Below, in pieces: positions 1 through 7,723 of a stretch of DNA of 64,000 bases (its first letter is position 1; every line of letters starts with the position of its first letter). Origin of the DNA: an uncultured Neomegalonema sp. (lineage in GTDB: Bacteria; Pseudomonadota; Alphaproteobacteria; Rhodobacterales; Rhodobacteraceae); assembly GCA_937990185.1 (NCBI GenBank), contig CALKBI010000041.1, forward strand, positions 37,199 to 101,198. Reading direction: 5' to 3'. The notes beneath the pieces were generated by a model. That model was not told where the DNA came from. It saw only the letters and a list, made by a program, of their open reading frames with translations, and searched no databases. The position numbers and the translations under genes were made by a program.

Positions 1-487
1 CCGCTGTTGGCTCGTCCAGCATGAGCACTGAAGGACGGGTCATCATCGCGCGGCCCACAGCGACTTGTTGTCTTTGGCCGCCCGATAATTCGCCCGCCGC
101 CTGTCTGCGCTTTTCCTTTAGAATGGGAAAGAGGCCATAGATTTGTTCTATGGTTTCCGCGATGTCGTCGCCGCGCAGATAAGCCCCCATCTCCAGATTT
201 TCTTCAACGGTCATGCCGGTGAAGACGTTTTCTGTTTGCGGGACAAAGCCGATGCCCTCTGCGATGCGGGCTTGCGGCGATAGGCTGGAGATGTCTTTGC
301 CGTCGAGCCTGACAGAGCCTTCGCGCAGATCGAGCATTCCGAGGAGCGCCTTCATTGCCGTCGATTTACCTGCACCGTTCGGGCCGACGATCACTGCAAT
401 CTCGCCACGTTCAACGCCGATGGAGCAGCTTTTGAGGATATCGGCCCCGCCATAGCCGCCGGTCATGTTCTCACCACTCAGCAGCAT
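1..487 (-). CDS. livF: LivF-type branched-chain amino acid ABC transporter ATPase (3' end outside window)
   Basis: About 162 N-terminal residues are visible; the gene runs off the left edge. It has Walker A GPNGAGKST, a Q-loop region FVPQTENVF, signature LSGGQRQQVA and Walker B VLMLDEPTA, in the order and spacing of the LivF ATPase that energises branched-chain amino acid or amide/urea importers. The ATG (485-487) overlaps the stop of the upstream livG by one base (TAATG), so the two are translationally coupled. The substrate-binding protein and permeases are not in the window, so the substrate is unknown. Confidence 0.9.
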   Translation of the reverse strand, partial: MLLSGENMTGGYGGADILKSCSIGVERGEIAVIVGPNGAGKSTAMKALLGMLDLREGSVRLDGKDISSLSPQARIAEGIGFVPQTENVFTGMTVEENLEMGAYLRGDDIAETIEQIYGLFPILKEKRRQAAGELSGGQRQQVAVGRAMMTRPSVLMLDEPTA

Positions 488-1266
488 TAGGCTATGACCC
501 GCTTTTTTGTCACGCCGCGCCCGAGATAGGCTTCGATTACTGTCTCATTCGCGCGGACCTCAGCGGCGGTTCCTTGCGCCAGCACTGTACCCTCGGCCAT
601 GACAATTACCGGATTGCAAAGGCGAGAGATGAAATCCATGTCATGCTCGATCATGCAGAAGGTATATCCACGCTCCTGATTGAGCTTGATAATCGCGTCG
701 CCGATTTCCGCAAGCAATGTTCGGTTCACGCCAGCACCGACTTCATCGAGCAAGACAACTTTGGCGTCCACCATCATCGTGCGGCCCAGCTCGAGCAGTT
801 TTTTCTGTCCGCCCGACAGATTGCCCGCGCGCTCATGAGTTAGGTGCGTGATCTTGAGAAAATCGATGACGTCTTCGGCTTTGGCGCGGATTTGGCGTTC
901 TTGCTCACGCACTTTGCCCCGCCCGATCCAAGCGTTGATCAAGGTTTCTCCGTGCTGTCTTGCAGGAACCATCATCAGGTTTTCCAGCACCGTCATGGTC
1001 GAAAATTCATGAGCGATCTGAAAAGTGCGGAGCAATCCCTTATGGAACAGCTCATGCGGGGTCAGGCCGGTGACATCCTCATCATCCAGCGTAATACGCC
1101 CATGTGTCGGAGGAAAAAGGCCAGCTATAATGTTGAAAAGTGTGGTTTTTCCGGCTCCATTAGGTCCGATTAAACCTGTAATCGAGCCGCGCGCGATTTC
1201 GAGCGTGCAGTCATCAACCGCATGAACGCCGCCGAAATACTTCGACACTCCTTCAACTCGAATCAT
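487..1266 (-). CDS. livG: LivG-type branched-chain amino acid ABC transporter ATPase
   Basis: ATPase of about 259 residues, paired with livF to form the cytoplasmic motor of a HAAT-family importer. Walker A GPNGAGKTT, signature LSGGQKKLLELGR and Walker B VVLLDEVGAG are visible. The C-terminal AYLGRG is typical of LivG. The residues after the Walker B Glu read VGAGVN where most LivG proteins have PAAGMN, a mild variant. The start at 1266 (MIRVEGVSKYFGG) is chosen because AGGGA lies 8 nt upstream and family members begin there; ATGs at 1293 and 1320 are possible. It is divergent from the TRAP operon, so the region 1267-1427 holds promoters for both. Confidence 0.88.
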   Translation of the reverse strand: MIRVEGVSKYFGGVHAVDDCTLEIARGSITGLIGPNGAGKTTLFNIIAGLFPPTHGRITLDDEDVTGLTPHELFHKGLLRTFQIAHEFSTMTVLENLMMVPARQHGETLINAWIGRGKVREQERQIRAKAEDVIDFLKITHLTHERAGNLSGGQKKLLELGRTMMVDAKVVLLDEVGAGVNRTLLAEIGDAIIKLNQERGYTFCMIEHDMDFISRLCNPVIVMAEGTVLAQGTAAEVRANETVIEAYLGRGVTKKRVIA

Positions 1267-1343
1267 TTGTTTCGTCCCTGTGATGTCTTTCATCACTAAC
1301 GCTGAATACCAGATTCGCAACTATGCTGTGCCTGAGGGCTGCC

Positions 1344-1378
1344 ATACCGTTGACTCAGAGGTTTTCCGCTATACCGTT
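1344..1378. promoter_or_regulatory. Direct repeat ATACCGTT in the livG/TRAP divergent promoter region
   Basis: Two exact copies of ATACCGTT lie at 1344-1351 and 1371-1378, 27 bp apart, about 50-85 bp upstream of the solute-binding protein gene. The second sits inside TATACCGTTATACG. They could be operator half-sites for a regulator of the uptake operon. No regulator gene is adjacent, and the assignment rests on repetition alone. Confidence 0.3.
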
Positions 1379-1427
1379 ATACGAGAAAGCAACCGTCAAA
1401 AAGGCGGTGCTCAATGGGAGGAATACC

Positions 1428-2414
1428 ATGCTGTCACGTTTGACTTCGGCGATTGCGCTTTGTGCGGCCATGACTGTTGCATCGACCGCAAGTGCGAAAG
1501 AGCTTCGCCTGTCTCACCAATGGTCCACAAAAGATGTCCGCCACCAAGTAGCACAAATCGTCGCTGATGCGGTTGAGGCCGCTGATGTTGATCTGACGAT
1601 CAAGATTTTTCCGTCAAAATCGCTGTTCAAGCCGCGCGAGCAATATAAGCCACTATCGCGTGGTCAGCTTGATATGTCTGTCTTTCCACTCGCGTATGCA
1701 GCGGGGCAGCGGCCAGCCTATAACCTGACGCTGATGCCGGGATTGGTGAAAAACCACGACCACGCTGCGCGATTGAACTATTCGCCATTCATGGAAGCTC
1801 TACAGGAGCAAATGGCTGAAGATGACGTGATGGTTCTCGTTCACGGGTATCTTGCTGGCGGCTTTGTTGGCAAAGATGGCTGCATCACAAAGCCTGAACA
1901 CGCTAAAGGCTTGCAGATGCGCGCGGCGGGTAAAGCGTTTGAGCAAATGTTGGCAGGCGCGGGCGCGTCTATTGCGTCGATGGCATCGTCCGAGCTTTAT
2001 AACGCGATCCAAACCGGGGTTCTACAAGGCGCGAATACCTCGTCTTCCAGTTTTGTCAGCTTCCGTATCTTTGAACAGGTCAAGTGCTATACACCAGCCT
2101 CTGATGTTGCCTTGTGGTTCATGTATCAACCGTTGCTGATGAACAAAGCGACATTTGACGATTTGACCCCAGCGCAGCAGGCTGCCTTGAAAGCAGCGGG
2201 CCGTGCGGCGGAAGCCTTTTATCTGCAACAAGGTAAAGAGGCCGATGCGAAGTCCACCGCTGTTTTCAAAGAGAACGGGGTTGAGATCGCAAACATGACT
2301 GAAGAAGATTTCAACGCATGGCGCGATCTTGCCAAGGAAACTTCTTACAAGAACTTCCTTGAAGGCAATCCTGACGGTCAAAAGCTGATTGATCTTGCCC
2401 TTGAGGTCGAGTGA
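1428..2414 (+). CDS. TRAP transporter solute-binding protein (DctP family), probable malonate binder
   Basis: A 328-residue periplasmic protein with a Sec signal peptide (MLSRLTSAIALCAAMTVAST, cleavage after ASA near residue 24). The DctP fold is recognisable from LSHQWSTKD, from LQMRAAGKAFEQML with the Arg that normally binds the substrate carboxylate, and from NAIQTGVLQGANTSS. The start at 1428 has GGGAGG 7 nt upstream and begins exactly at the signal peptide; the longer frame from 1323 adds a non-family leader. It heads an operon with the two TRAP membrane subunits and malonyl-CoA synthetase. That order matches the rhizobial matPQM-matB arrangement, so malonate is the inferred substrate. 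Confidence 0.88.
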   Translation: MLSRLTSAIALCAAMTVASTASAKELRLSHQWSTKDVRHQVAQIVADAVEAADVDLTIKIFPSKSLFKPREQYKPLSRGQLDMSVFPLAYAAGQRPAYNLTLMPGLVKNHDHAARLNYSPFMEALQEQMAEDDVMVLVHGYLAGGFVGKDGCITKPEHAKGLQMRAAGKAFEQMLAGAGASIASMASSELYNAIQTGVLQGANTSSSSFVSFRIFEQVKCYTPASDVALWFMYQPLLMNKATFDDLTPAQQAALKAAGRAAEAFYLQQGKEADAKSTAVFKENGVEIANMTEEDFNAWRDLAKETSYKNFLEGNPDGQKLIDLALEVE

Positions 2415-2448
2415 TCGGGTGGCGACCTTGAGGTCGTAAGTTGAATTT

Positions 2449-2481
2449 GGGTATGTCCGCAACCGCGGGCATCCCTTTTTT
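2449..2481 (+). terminator. Intrinsic terminator/attenuator between the TRAP binding protein and membrane subunits
   Basis: A GC-rich hairpin is formed by GGGTATGTCCGC (2449-2460) and GCGGGCATCCC (2465-2475), with one bulge, a G-T pair and a 4-nt loop, followed by seven T (2475-2481). Its place just after the binding-protein gene fits partial termination that makes more binding protein than permease, a common TRAP arrangement. Confidence 0.7.
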
Positions 2482-2573
2482 CGTGAAGAACAAGCGTCTA
2501 TTTTTACCTGCAACTAGCCTCGCTCGTGTGGGGATGACGCAAATATTTAAATATCCGATAGATCGGGACATTC

Positions 2574-3140
2574 ATGTCTGCACCCACCGTATTGAAAGTC
2601 GCCAAAGATGGCGGCAATCTGTTTCTTCGCGCTGTCGGCTGGCTTTCGACGCTGTGCGGTATCATTGCCGCCTTTCTGATTGTCGGGGCCATCGGGTTGA
2701 CCTGTCAGATGCTCTACATCCGGTTTTGGCTTGGTGAGTCAACGATCTGGCAGACGGAGACAGTCACCTTCATGATGGTCGGGGCGACATTGATCGGGTT
2801 GCCTTATGTCCAACGTCTGCGCGGGCATGTGAATGTTGATTTGATCCCGCTGATGTTACCGCGCGGCCTGCGTAAGCTGCTCGCGATTGTCGTGTTGGCG
2901 GCATCCGTAGCGATCATCGGGATGATGGTTTGGTACGGGTGGGATATGTTCCACACCGCATATGCGCGTAACTGGACTTCGGACTCGGTCTGGGGGCCAA
3001 AACTGTGGCCAATCTATCTGACGGTTCCGGTAGGGTTGGGGTTGTTGATGCTTCAACTCGTTGCTGATTTGGTCGGAACCATCAAAGACATCGAAGAACC
3101 CTTTTCCCTCGAAGCTGAAACGAGTGGAGGAGAGGGCTGA
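2574..3140 (+). CDS. TRAP transporter small membrane subunit (DctQ family)
   Basis: A 188-residue integral membrane protein with four hydrophobic segments, at about residues 24-47, 62-80, 97-118 and 143-165. This is the standard DctQ topology. The family motif around ESTIWQTETVTFMMVG and RGHVNVDLI is present. The stop overlaps the ATG of the large subunit by one base (TGATG), and GGAGGAGAGGG upstream of that ATG is a strong ribosome-binding site. Together with the binding protein and DctM it forms a sodium-driven secondary importer in the inner membrane. Confidence 0.88.
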   Translation: MSAPTVLKVAKDGGNLFLRAVGWLSTLCGIIAAFLIVGAIGLTCQMLYIRFWLGESTIWQTETVTFMMVGATLIGLPYVQRLRGHVNVDLIPLMLPRGLRKLLAIVVLAASVAIIGMMVWYGWDMFHTAYARNWTSDSVWGPKLWPIYLTVPVGLGLLMLQLVADLVGTIKDIEEPFSLEAETSGGEG

Positions 3141-4477
3141 TGGACCCGCTTATTCTTGGTGCGCTGATCGGGATCTTTACGATCCTCATTCTCTTTTCAG
3201 GTGTTTCTGTCGCCATTGGGTTGCTGATGGTGTCGGCGGGGTTTCTGTTCTTTTTCAATCCGCGCGATTTGGAACTGATCCCAGAGTTGTTTTTCGGAAA
3301 GCTCGATAATTTCGCGCTGCTCTCGATCCCCATGTTTATTATTATGGGAGCAGCCATTGCATCAACACGAGCCGGTGCGGATTTGTATGAGGCGTTGGAC
3401 CGTTGGCTCACCCGTATTCCCGGTGGTCTTGTCATTTCAAACCTCGGGGCCTGTGCGCTTTTTGCAGCGATGTCCGGGTCCAGCCCCGCAACTTGTGCAG
3501 CCATCGGCAAGATGGGCATCCCAGAGATGCGCAAGCGCGGGTTTCCTGATGGTGTTGCCGCCGGATCTATTGCTGCGGGCGGTACGCTCGGCATTCTGAT
3601 CCCGCCCTCCGTGACGATGATCGTTTACGGTATCGCGACGGAGACATCGATTGGTCGTCTGTTTTTAGCCGGAGTTTTTCCGGGTCTGTTGCTTGTCGCA
3701 TTGTTCATGGCGTGGTCGATCTATTCCACAGCGCGCAGCGGGTCGGGGGATGCGTTGGCCGGGCGGTCCTTTTCGTGGAAGCAAAAGTTTGAAGTCTTGC
3801 CTCGTGTGGTTCCGTTCTTGCTGGTGATCCTCGGCGTGCTTTACAGCATGTATGGCGGTATCGCGACACCATCGGAGACGGCTGCCATAGGTGCGTTGCT
3901 CTGTATGGTTCTTGCGGTCGTCATTTATCGCATGTGGAACCCGCAAGAAATTTGGGTCGTGCTGAGAGATTCTACCCGTGAAAGCGTGATGATCTTATTC
4001 ATCATCGGCGCGGCGGGTGTGTTTGCCTACATGCTGTCTTCGCTGCAAGTCACTCAAAGTATTGCGGAGTGGATAGGCACGCTCGACATCAATCGCTGGA
4101 CCTTGATGCTGGCGGTGAATTTGTTCCTGTTAGTCGCAGGATTCTTTTTACCGCCCGTTGCTGTCATCGTGATGGCAGCTCCGATCCTGTTGCCGATCTT
4201 GTTGAAAGCGGGCTTTGGCGCGGAGGGCGATCCCTATGATGCGTATTGGTTCGCAGTCGTGCTGACGATCAATATGGAGATAGGCTTGATCTCGCCGCCC
4301 GTGGGCCTGAATCTTTACGTCATCAATGGTATTGCACCGGACATTAAGCTGAAGACAATCCTGCTCGGGTCATTGCCTTATGTCGGCTGTATGGTGTTGG
4401 CGATTATCATCTTGTGTATCTTCCCGCAGATTGCGACATGGTTGCCTGAAGTGGTTATGGGTAAGGTTATCGGATGA
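3140..4477 (+). CDS. TRAP transporter large membrane subunit (DctM family)
   Basis: A 445-residue protein with about 12 hydrophobic segments, forming the transport channel of the TRAP importer. Typical DctM stretches are SIPMFIIMGAAIASTRAGADLYEALDRW near the N-terminus, SGSSPATCAAIGKMGIPEM, GGTLGILIPPSVTMIVYG and EIGLISPPVGLNLYVI. Length is normal for the family. It overlaps the upstream DctQ by 1 nt and the downstream matB by 4 nt (ATGA), so the whole set is tightly coupled. Confidence 0.92.
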   Translation: MDPLILGALIGIFTILILFSGVSVAIGLLMVSAGFLFFFNPRDLELIPELFFGKLDNFALLSIPMFIIMGAAIASTRAGADLYEALDRWLTRIPGGLVISNLGACALFAAMSGSSPATCAAIGKMGIPEMRKRGFPDGVAAGSIAAGGTLGILIPPSVTMIVYGIATETSIGRLFLAGVFPGLLLVALFMAWSIYSTARSGSGDALAGRSFSWKQKFEVLPRVVPFLLVILGVLYSMYGGIATPSETAAIGALLCMVLAVVIYRMWNPQEIWVVLRDSTRESVMILFIIGAAGVFAYMLSSLQVTQSIAEWIGTLDINRWTLMLAVNLFLLVAGFFLPPVAVIVMAAPILLPILLKAGFGAEGDPYDAYWFAVVLTINMEIGLISPPVGLNLYVINGIAPDIKLKTILLGSLPYVGCMVLAIIILCIFPQIATWLPEVVMGKVIG

Positions 4478-5997
4478 CGAACACTCTGTTTGATGGTCTT
4501 TTTGCAGATGTGAAACCAGAGCGGGCTTTTGCCGAGATACCGGGGGAGGGCGATGTGCCCTCGCGCTGGTATACGTATGCGCATATTGAACAGGTTACGG
4601 CGCGCTTTGCCGCAACTTTGGCGGCGCGCGGGGTCAAGCCGGGGGATCGTGTCGCGGCGCAAATCCCGAAATCCATCGAAGCGCTTATGCTCTATCTCGC
4701 GACGGTGCGGGCCGGAGCGATCTTTCTTCCCTTGAACACAGCCTATACTGCGGCTGAGGTCGATTATTTTATCGGTGATGCGGAGCCGAAGCTGTTCCTG
4801 TGCGATCCGAAATCCCTCGACGGGTATATCGGGATTGCGGAAAAATACCGTGTGCATCTCGACAGTTTTGGTGTTTGGCGCTCCCCCGAGGTGAGTGCGG
4901 GAACCTTCTTTGATTTTGCGGAAACGCAAGCTGGTACTTTTGACACCGTGCCGCGCGACCCTGAAGATTTAGCAGCAATCCTCTATACGTCAGGCACAAC
5001 AGGGCGCTCCAAAGGCGCGATGCTGTCGCATAAAAATTTGCTCTCGAATGCGGAGACGCTGGCACGGGAGTGGCGCTTTACCGAAGATGATGTGCTGCTT
5101 CATGCTTTGCCAATCTATCATACGCATGGGTTGTTCGTGGCGAGCAACACGTTGATGAAAACCGGCGGGCAGATGATTTTTATGTCCAAATTCGACGCAG
5201 ATGCGGTTGTGAAGAACTTACCCAATGCGACCTCGATGATGGGGGTGCCGACCTTTTATACGCGCTTGCTGGCGCATTATGGCTTCACCAAACAAGTCAC
5301 TGAGCATATGCGGTTGTTCACGTCGGGGTCTGCGCCATTACTGGCGGAAACGCATCGCGAATTTGAAGCGCGGACAGGGCATCGCATCCTTGAGCGTTAC
5401 GGCATGACCGAGACGAATATGAATACCTCTAATCCTTATGATGGAGAGCGCCGCGCCGGTACGGTTGGCTTTCCATTGCCGGGGGTCGCGTTGCGTATTG
5501 TGGACGAAAACGCGCAGCCCGTTACGCAAGGCGAAATCGGAACCATTGAAGTGCGCGGTGACAATGTTTGCCAAGGTTATTGGCAGATGCCGGAGAAGAC
5601 AAAGGAAGAAATGCGCGAGGACGGTTTCTTCATTACCGGCGATCTTGGGATGGAAGACGAAGACGGCTATGTCGTTATTGTCGGGCGCGGAAAAGACCTG
5701 ATCATTACCGGCGGCTTTAACGTCTATCCGAAAGAAATCGAGGGCGTGATTGATGACCTCCCCGGCGTGACCGAGTCCGCTGTCATCGGCGCACCGCATC
5801 CTGATTTCGGTGAAGGGGTTGTTGCTGTTGTAGTCGGGGAGGGCGATGAAGACGCAATCCTCTCTGCGCTCGCTGATAAACTCGCCAAGTTTAAACAGCC
5901 GAAACGGGTTTTCTTTATCGATGCTCTGCCCCGCAATACGATGGGTAAAGTACAAAAGAATGTGCTGCGTGATGAACACAAGGACTTGTTTGTCTGA
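4474..5997 (+). CDS. matB: Malonyl-CoA synthetase
   Basis: A 507-residue ANL-superfamily adenylating enzyme that would convert malonate, ATP and CoA to malonyl-CoA. Visible motifs are the P-loop YTSGTTGRSKGA (about residues 170-181), the MatB-specific TETNMNTSNPYDGERR (about 312-327), GDLGMEDEDGYV with the A8 hinge GRGKDLIITGG, and PRNTMGKVQKNVLR with the A10 catalytic Lys near the C-terminus. The stretch TNMNTSNPY separates MatB from acetyl- or fatty-acyl-CoA synthetases. The start overlaps dctM by 4 nt. Uptake and activation are thus co-transcribed. A MatA decarboxylase is not in the window. Confidence 0.92.
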   Translation: MTNTLFDGLFADVKPERAFAEIPGEGDVPSRWYTYAHIEQVTARFAATLAARGVKPGDRVAAQIPKSIEALMLYLATVRAGAIFLPLNTAYTAAEVDYFIGDAEPKLFLCDPKSLDGYIGIAEKYRVHLDSFGVWRSPEVSAGTFFDFAETQAGTFDTVPRDPEDLAAILYTSGTTGRSKGAMLSHKNLLSNAETLAREWRFTEDDVLLHALPIYHTHGLFVASNTLMKTGGQMIFMSKFDADAVVKNLPNATSMMGVPTFYTRLLAHYGFTKQVTEHMRLFTSGSAPLLAETHREFEARTGHRILERYGMTETNMNTSNPYDGERRAGTVGFPLPGVALRIVDENAQPVTQGEIGTIEVRGDNVCQGYWQMPEKTKEEMREDGFFITGDLGMEDEDGYVVIVGRGKDLIITGGFNVYPKEIEGVIDDLPGVTESAVIGAPHPDFGEGVVAVVVGEGDEDAILSALADKLAKFKQPKRVFFIDALPRNTMGKVQKNVLRDEHKDLFV

Positions 5998-6092
5998 TTG
6001 AGTGGCGGATAGACGTGAGAAAGATTGCTCTGTCCTGAGCGAATTTAACATAGCGAGGCGCTCGGTGACTGGCCGGGATGGAGTTGTTGCCC

Positions 6093-6701
6093 ATGTTCTA
6101 TGAACCAAAAGAAGGCCATGGCCTTCCTTATAATCCTTTCAAAGCCATCGTTGCGCCTCGGCCTATCGCATGGGTGTCGACGCTGAGCGAAGAGGGTGTC
6201 CCTAATCTTGCGCCGTTCTCGTTCTTCAATGGCGTGAGTGACGTTCCGCCTATTGTGATGTTTTCCTGTGCGCCGCCCAGCCCGTCGCTCAACAAAGACA
6301 CCCGCGCGAATTGTCTCGCGACGAAAGAATTTGTCATTCACGTCGTTGCACATGAAATGCGGGATGCAATGAACACGTCTTCTGCAGGGTATCCGCCGGA
6401 GGTTGATGAGTTCGAGGCAGCGGGCCTCACGAAAGCGCCTTCGACGCTGATCAAGCCGCCGAGGATTGCCGACGCACCGGTGGCGATGGAGTGTAAGCTC
6501 CACGACTCTCTTGATCTGCCCGGACCAGACGGCGGCGCCGGTTATACAGTAATTTATGGTGAAGTGATCGGGGTGCATATCGCCGATGCCGCGATCAAAG
6601 ACGGCAAATTGGATGTCACGGCATATAATCCGCTCGCACGGCTTGGGTATCATGATTACTCAACGGTTTTTGATACGTTCTCTCTCGTGCGTCCTTCATA
6701 A
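6093..6701 (+). CDS. Flavin reductase-like (DIM6/NTAB) domain protein
   Basis: About 202 residues, FMN-binding split-barrel fold. The characteristic N-terminus FYEPKEGHGLPYNPFKAIVAPRPIAWVST is followed by NLAPFSFFNGVSDVPPIVMFS and a C-terminal YNPLARLGYHDYSTV, as in the alphaproteobacterial flavoprotein oxygenase/reductase family. An in-frame ATG at 6078 would add five residues; 6093 fits the family's usual MFYEP start. It lies 95 bp after matB on the same strand and may be co-transcribed, but no link with malonate is known. The substrate cannot be inferred. Confidence 0.75.
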   Translation: MFYEPKEGHGLPYNPFKAIVAPRPIAWVSTLSEEGVPNLAPFSFFNGVSDVPPIVMFSCAPPSPSLNKDTRANCLATKEFVIHVVAHEMRDAMNTSSAGYPPEVDEFEAAGLTKAPSTLIKPPRIADAPVAMECKLHDSLDLPGPDGGAGYTVIYGEVIGVHIADAAIKDGKLDVTAYNPLARLGYHDYSTVFDTFSLVRPS

Positions 6702-6855
6702 GCGCTTTCGAAGGTAACGGTTTTGTCAAAGATTGAAGAGTGTTGAGTGCGCTAGTCTTTTGTTGCGTAATCATTTTTTGCGATTTTGTATGATTATTGA
6801 TTTCTGCATGGCGGCTTGCATTTCATGGGGTTCCGTGGATTTATAGAGCCTGTTA

Positions 6856-6878
6856 AATCCGGACCCCGGATTAGGAGG
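6856..6878 (+). promoter_or_regulatory. Perfect hairpin abutting the soxY ribosome-binding site
   Basis: AATCCGG (6856-6862) and CCGGATT (6866-6872) form a perfect 7-bp stem with an ACC loop. The Shine-Dalgarno AGGAGG (6873-6878) follows with no gap, and the soxY ATG is at 6884. It could modulate translation or protect the 5' end of the sox message. There is no T-run, so it is not a terminator. Confidence 0.4.
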
Positions 6879-6883
6879 ATCGA

Positions 6884-7336
6884 ATGGCAATCGGATACAC
6901 TCGCCGTAATGTACTGATATTCGGTGTCGTGGGCGTGGGAAGCGTCTCGTTCGGCCTCGCGGCATTAGCCAAAGAGTTAGACACTGAAGAATCCATTGCG
7001 GCGTTTATCGGTGATGCCGAGGTGTCGGATGATAAACTGGATCTGCGCATACCGGAGATTGCTGAGAACGGAAGCTCTGTGCCAGTCGAAGTTAATGCGG
7101 AAAGTGCGATGGAGGGCGATGATCTCGTAGAAGAAATCGTCATCCTGACAACCGCCAATCCAAACCCCGGCGTGGCGGCTTTTAAGTTTAGTGAACTTTC
7201 GGGTAAAGCGCGGGCGTCGACCCGTATGCGGTTGGCTCAGACACAAGACGTTATTGCTCTGGCTCGAATGAAGGACGGCTCGATCCGCCGGACTTCCCGA
7301 TTGGTCAAAGTCACTGTCGGCGGATGTGGGGGGTAA
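6884..7336 (+). CDS. soxY: Sulfur carrier protein SoxY
   Basis: A 150-residue periplasmic protein. The N-terminus YTRRNVLIFGVVGVGSVSFGLAALA is a twin-arginine-like signal. The protein ends in GGCGG, the swinging-arm motif whose Cys carries the sulfur substrate in the Sox pathway. The central IVILTTANPNPGVAAFKFS and RMRLAQTQDVIALARM match SoxY. The start at 6884 has AGGAGG 5 nt upstream. soxZ and soxB follow on the same strand. Confidence 0.92.
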   Translation: MAIGYTRRNVLIFGVVGVGSVSFGLAALAKELDTEESIAAFIGDAEVSDDKLDLRIPEIAENGSSVPVEVNAESAMEGDDLVEEIVILTTANPNPGVAAFKFSELSGKARASTRMRLAQTQDVIALARMKDGSIRRTSRLVKVTVGGCGG

Positions 7337-7340
7337 CGAG

Positions 7341-7670
7341 ATGGCGAAGATAAGACCTCGGGCAAAAGTACCAAAGAAGGCTGCGCTTGGAGAAATCGTT
7401 CGAATAAAAACGCTTCTGTCGCACCCAATGGAAAACGGCCATCGTATAGACAATGAGACCGGAGAATTTGTTCCTCAGGACATTATGAATTATTTCTCTG
7501 CCAGCTTTAACGGAGAGAAATTTTTTGAAGTCGATGTGGAGCCAGCGGTTTCGGCGAATCCTTATATTGAGTTCGATTTGAAAGTCCCTGAGAGCGGTAC
7601 GGTTTCTTTTCATTGGAAGACCGAGAATGATGGCGATTTCAATCTCGAGAGAGAGATTAAAGTCGTCTGA
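7341..7670 (+). CDS. soxZ: Sulfur compound chelating protein SoxZ
   Basis: A 109-residue partner of SoxY; the heterodimer presents the Cys arm to the other Sox enzymes. MAKIRPRAKVPKKAALGEIVRIKTLLSHPMENG and FEVDVEPAVSANPYIEFDLKV are typical of SoxZ. No signal peptide is present; SoxZ is normally exported with SoxY through its Tat signal. The ATG at 7341 follows a GGGGG stretch in the soxY 3' end and lies four bases after the soxY stop. An in-frame alternative at 7326 would overlap soxY. Confidence 0.92.
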   Translation: MAKIRPRAKVPKKAALGEIVRIKTLLSHPMENGHRIDNETGEFVPQDIMNYFSASFNGEKFFEVDVEPAVSANPYIEFDLKVPESGTVSFHWKTENDGDFNLEREIKVV

Positions 7671-7723
7671 TCTTTATCATGGAATAATGTGATGGACGGC
7701 CTGCGCCTTGGTGGAGCGATGCG

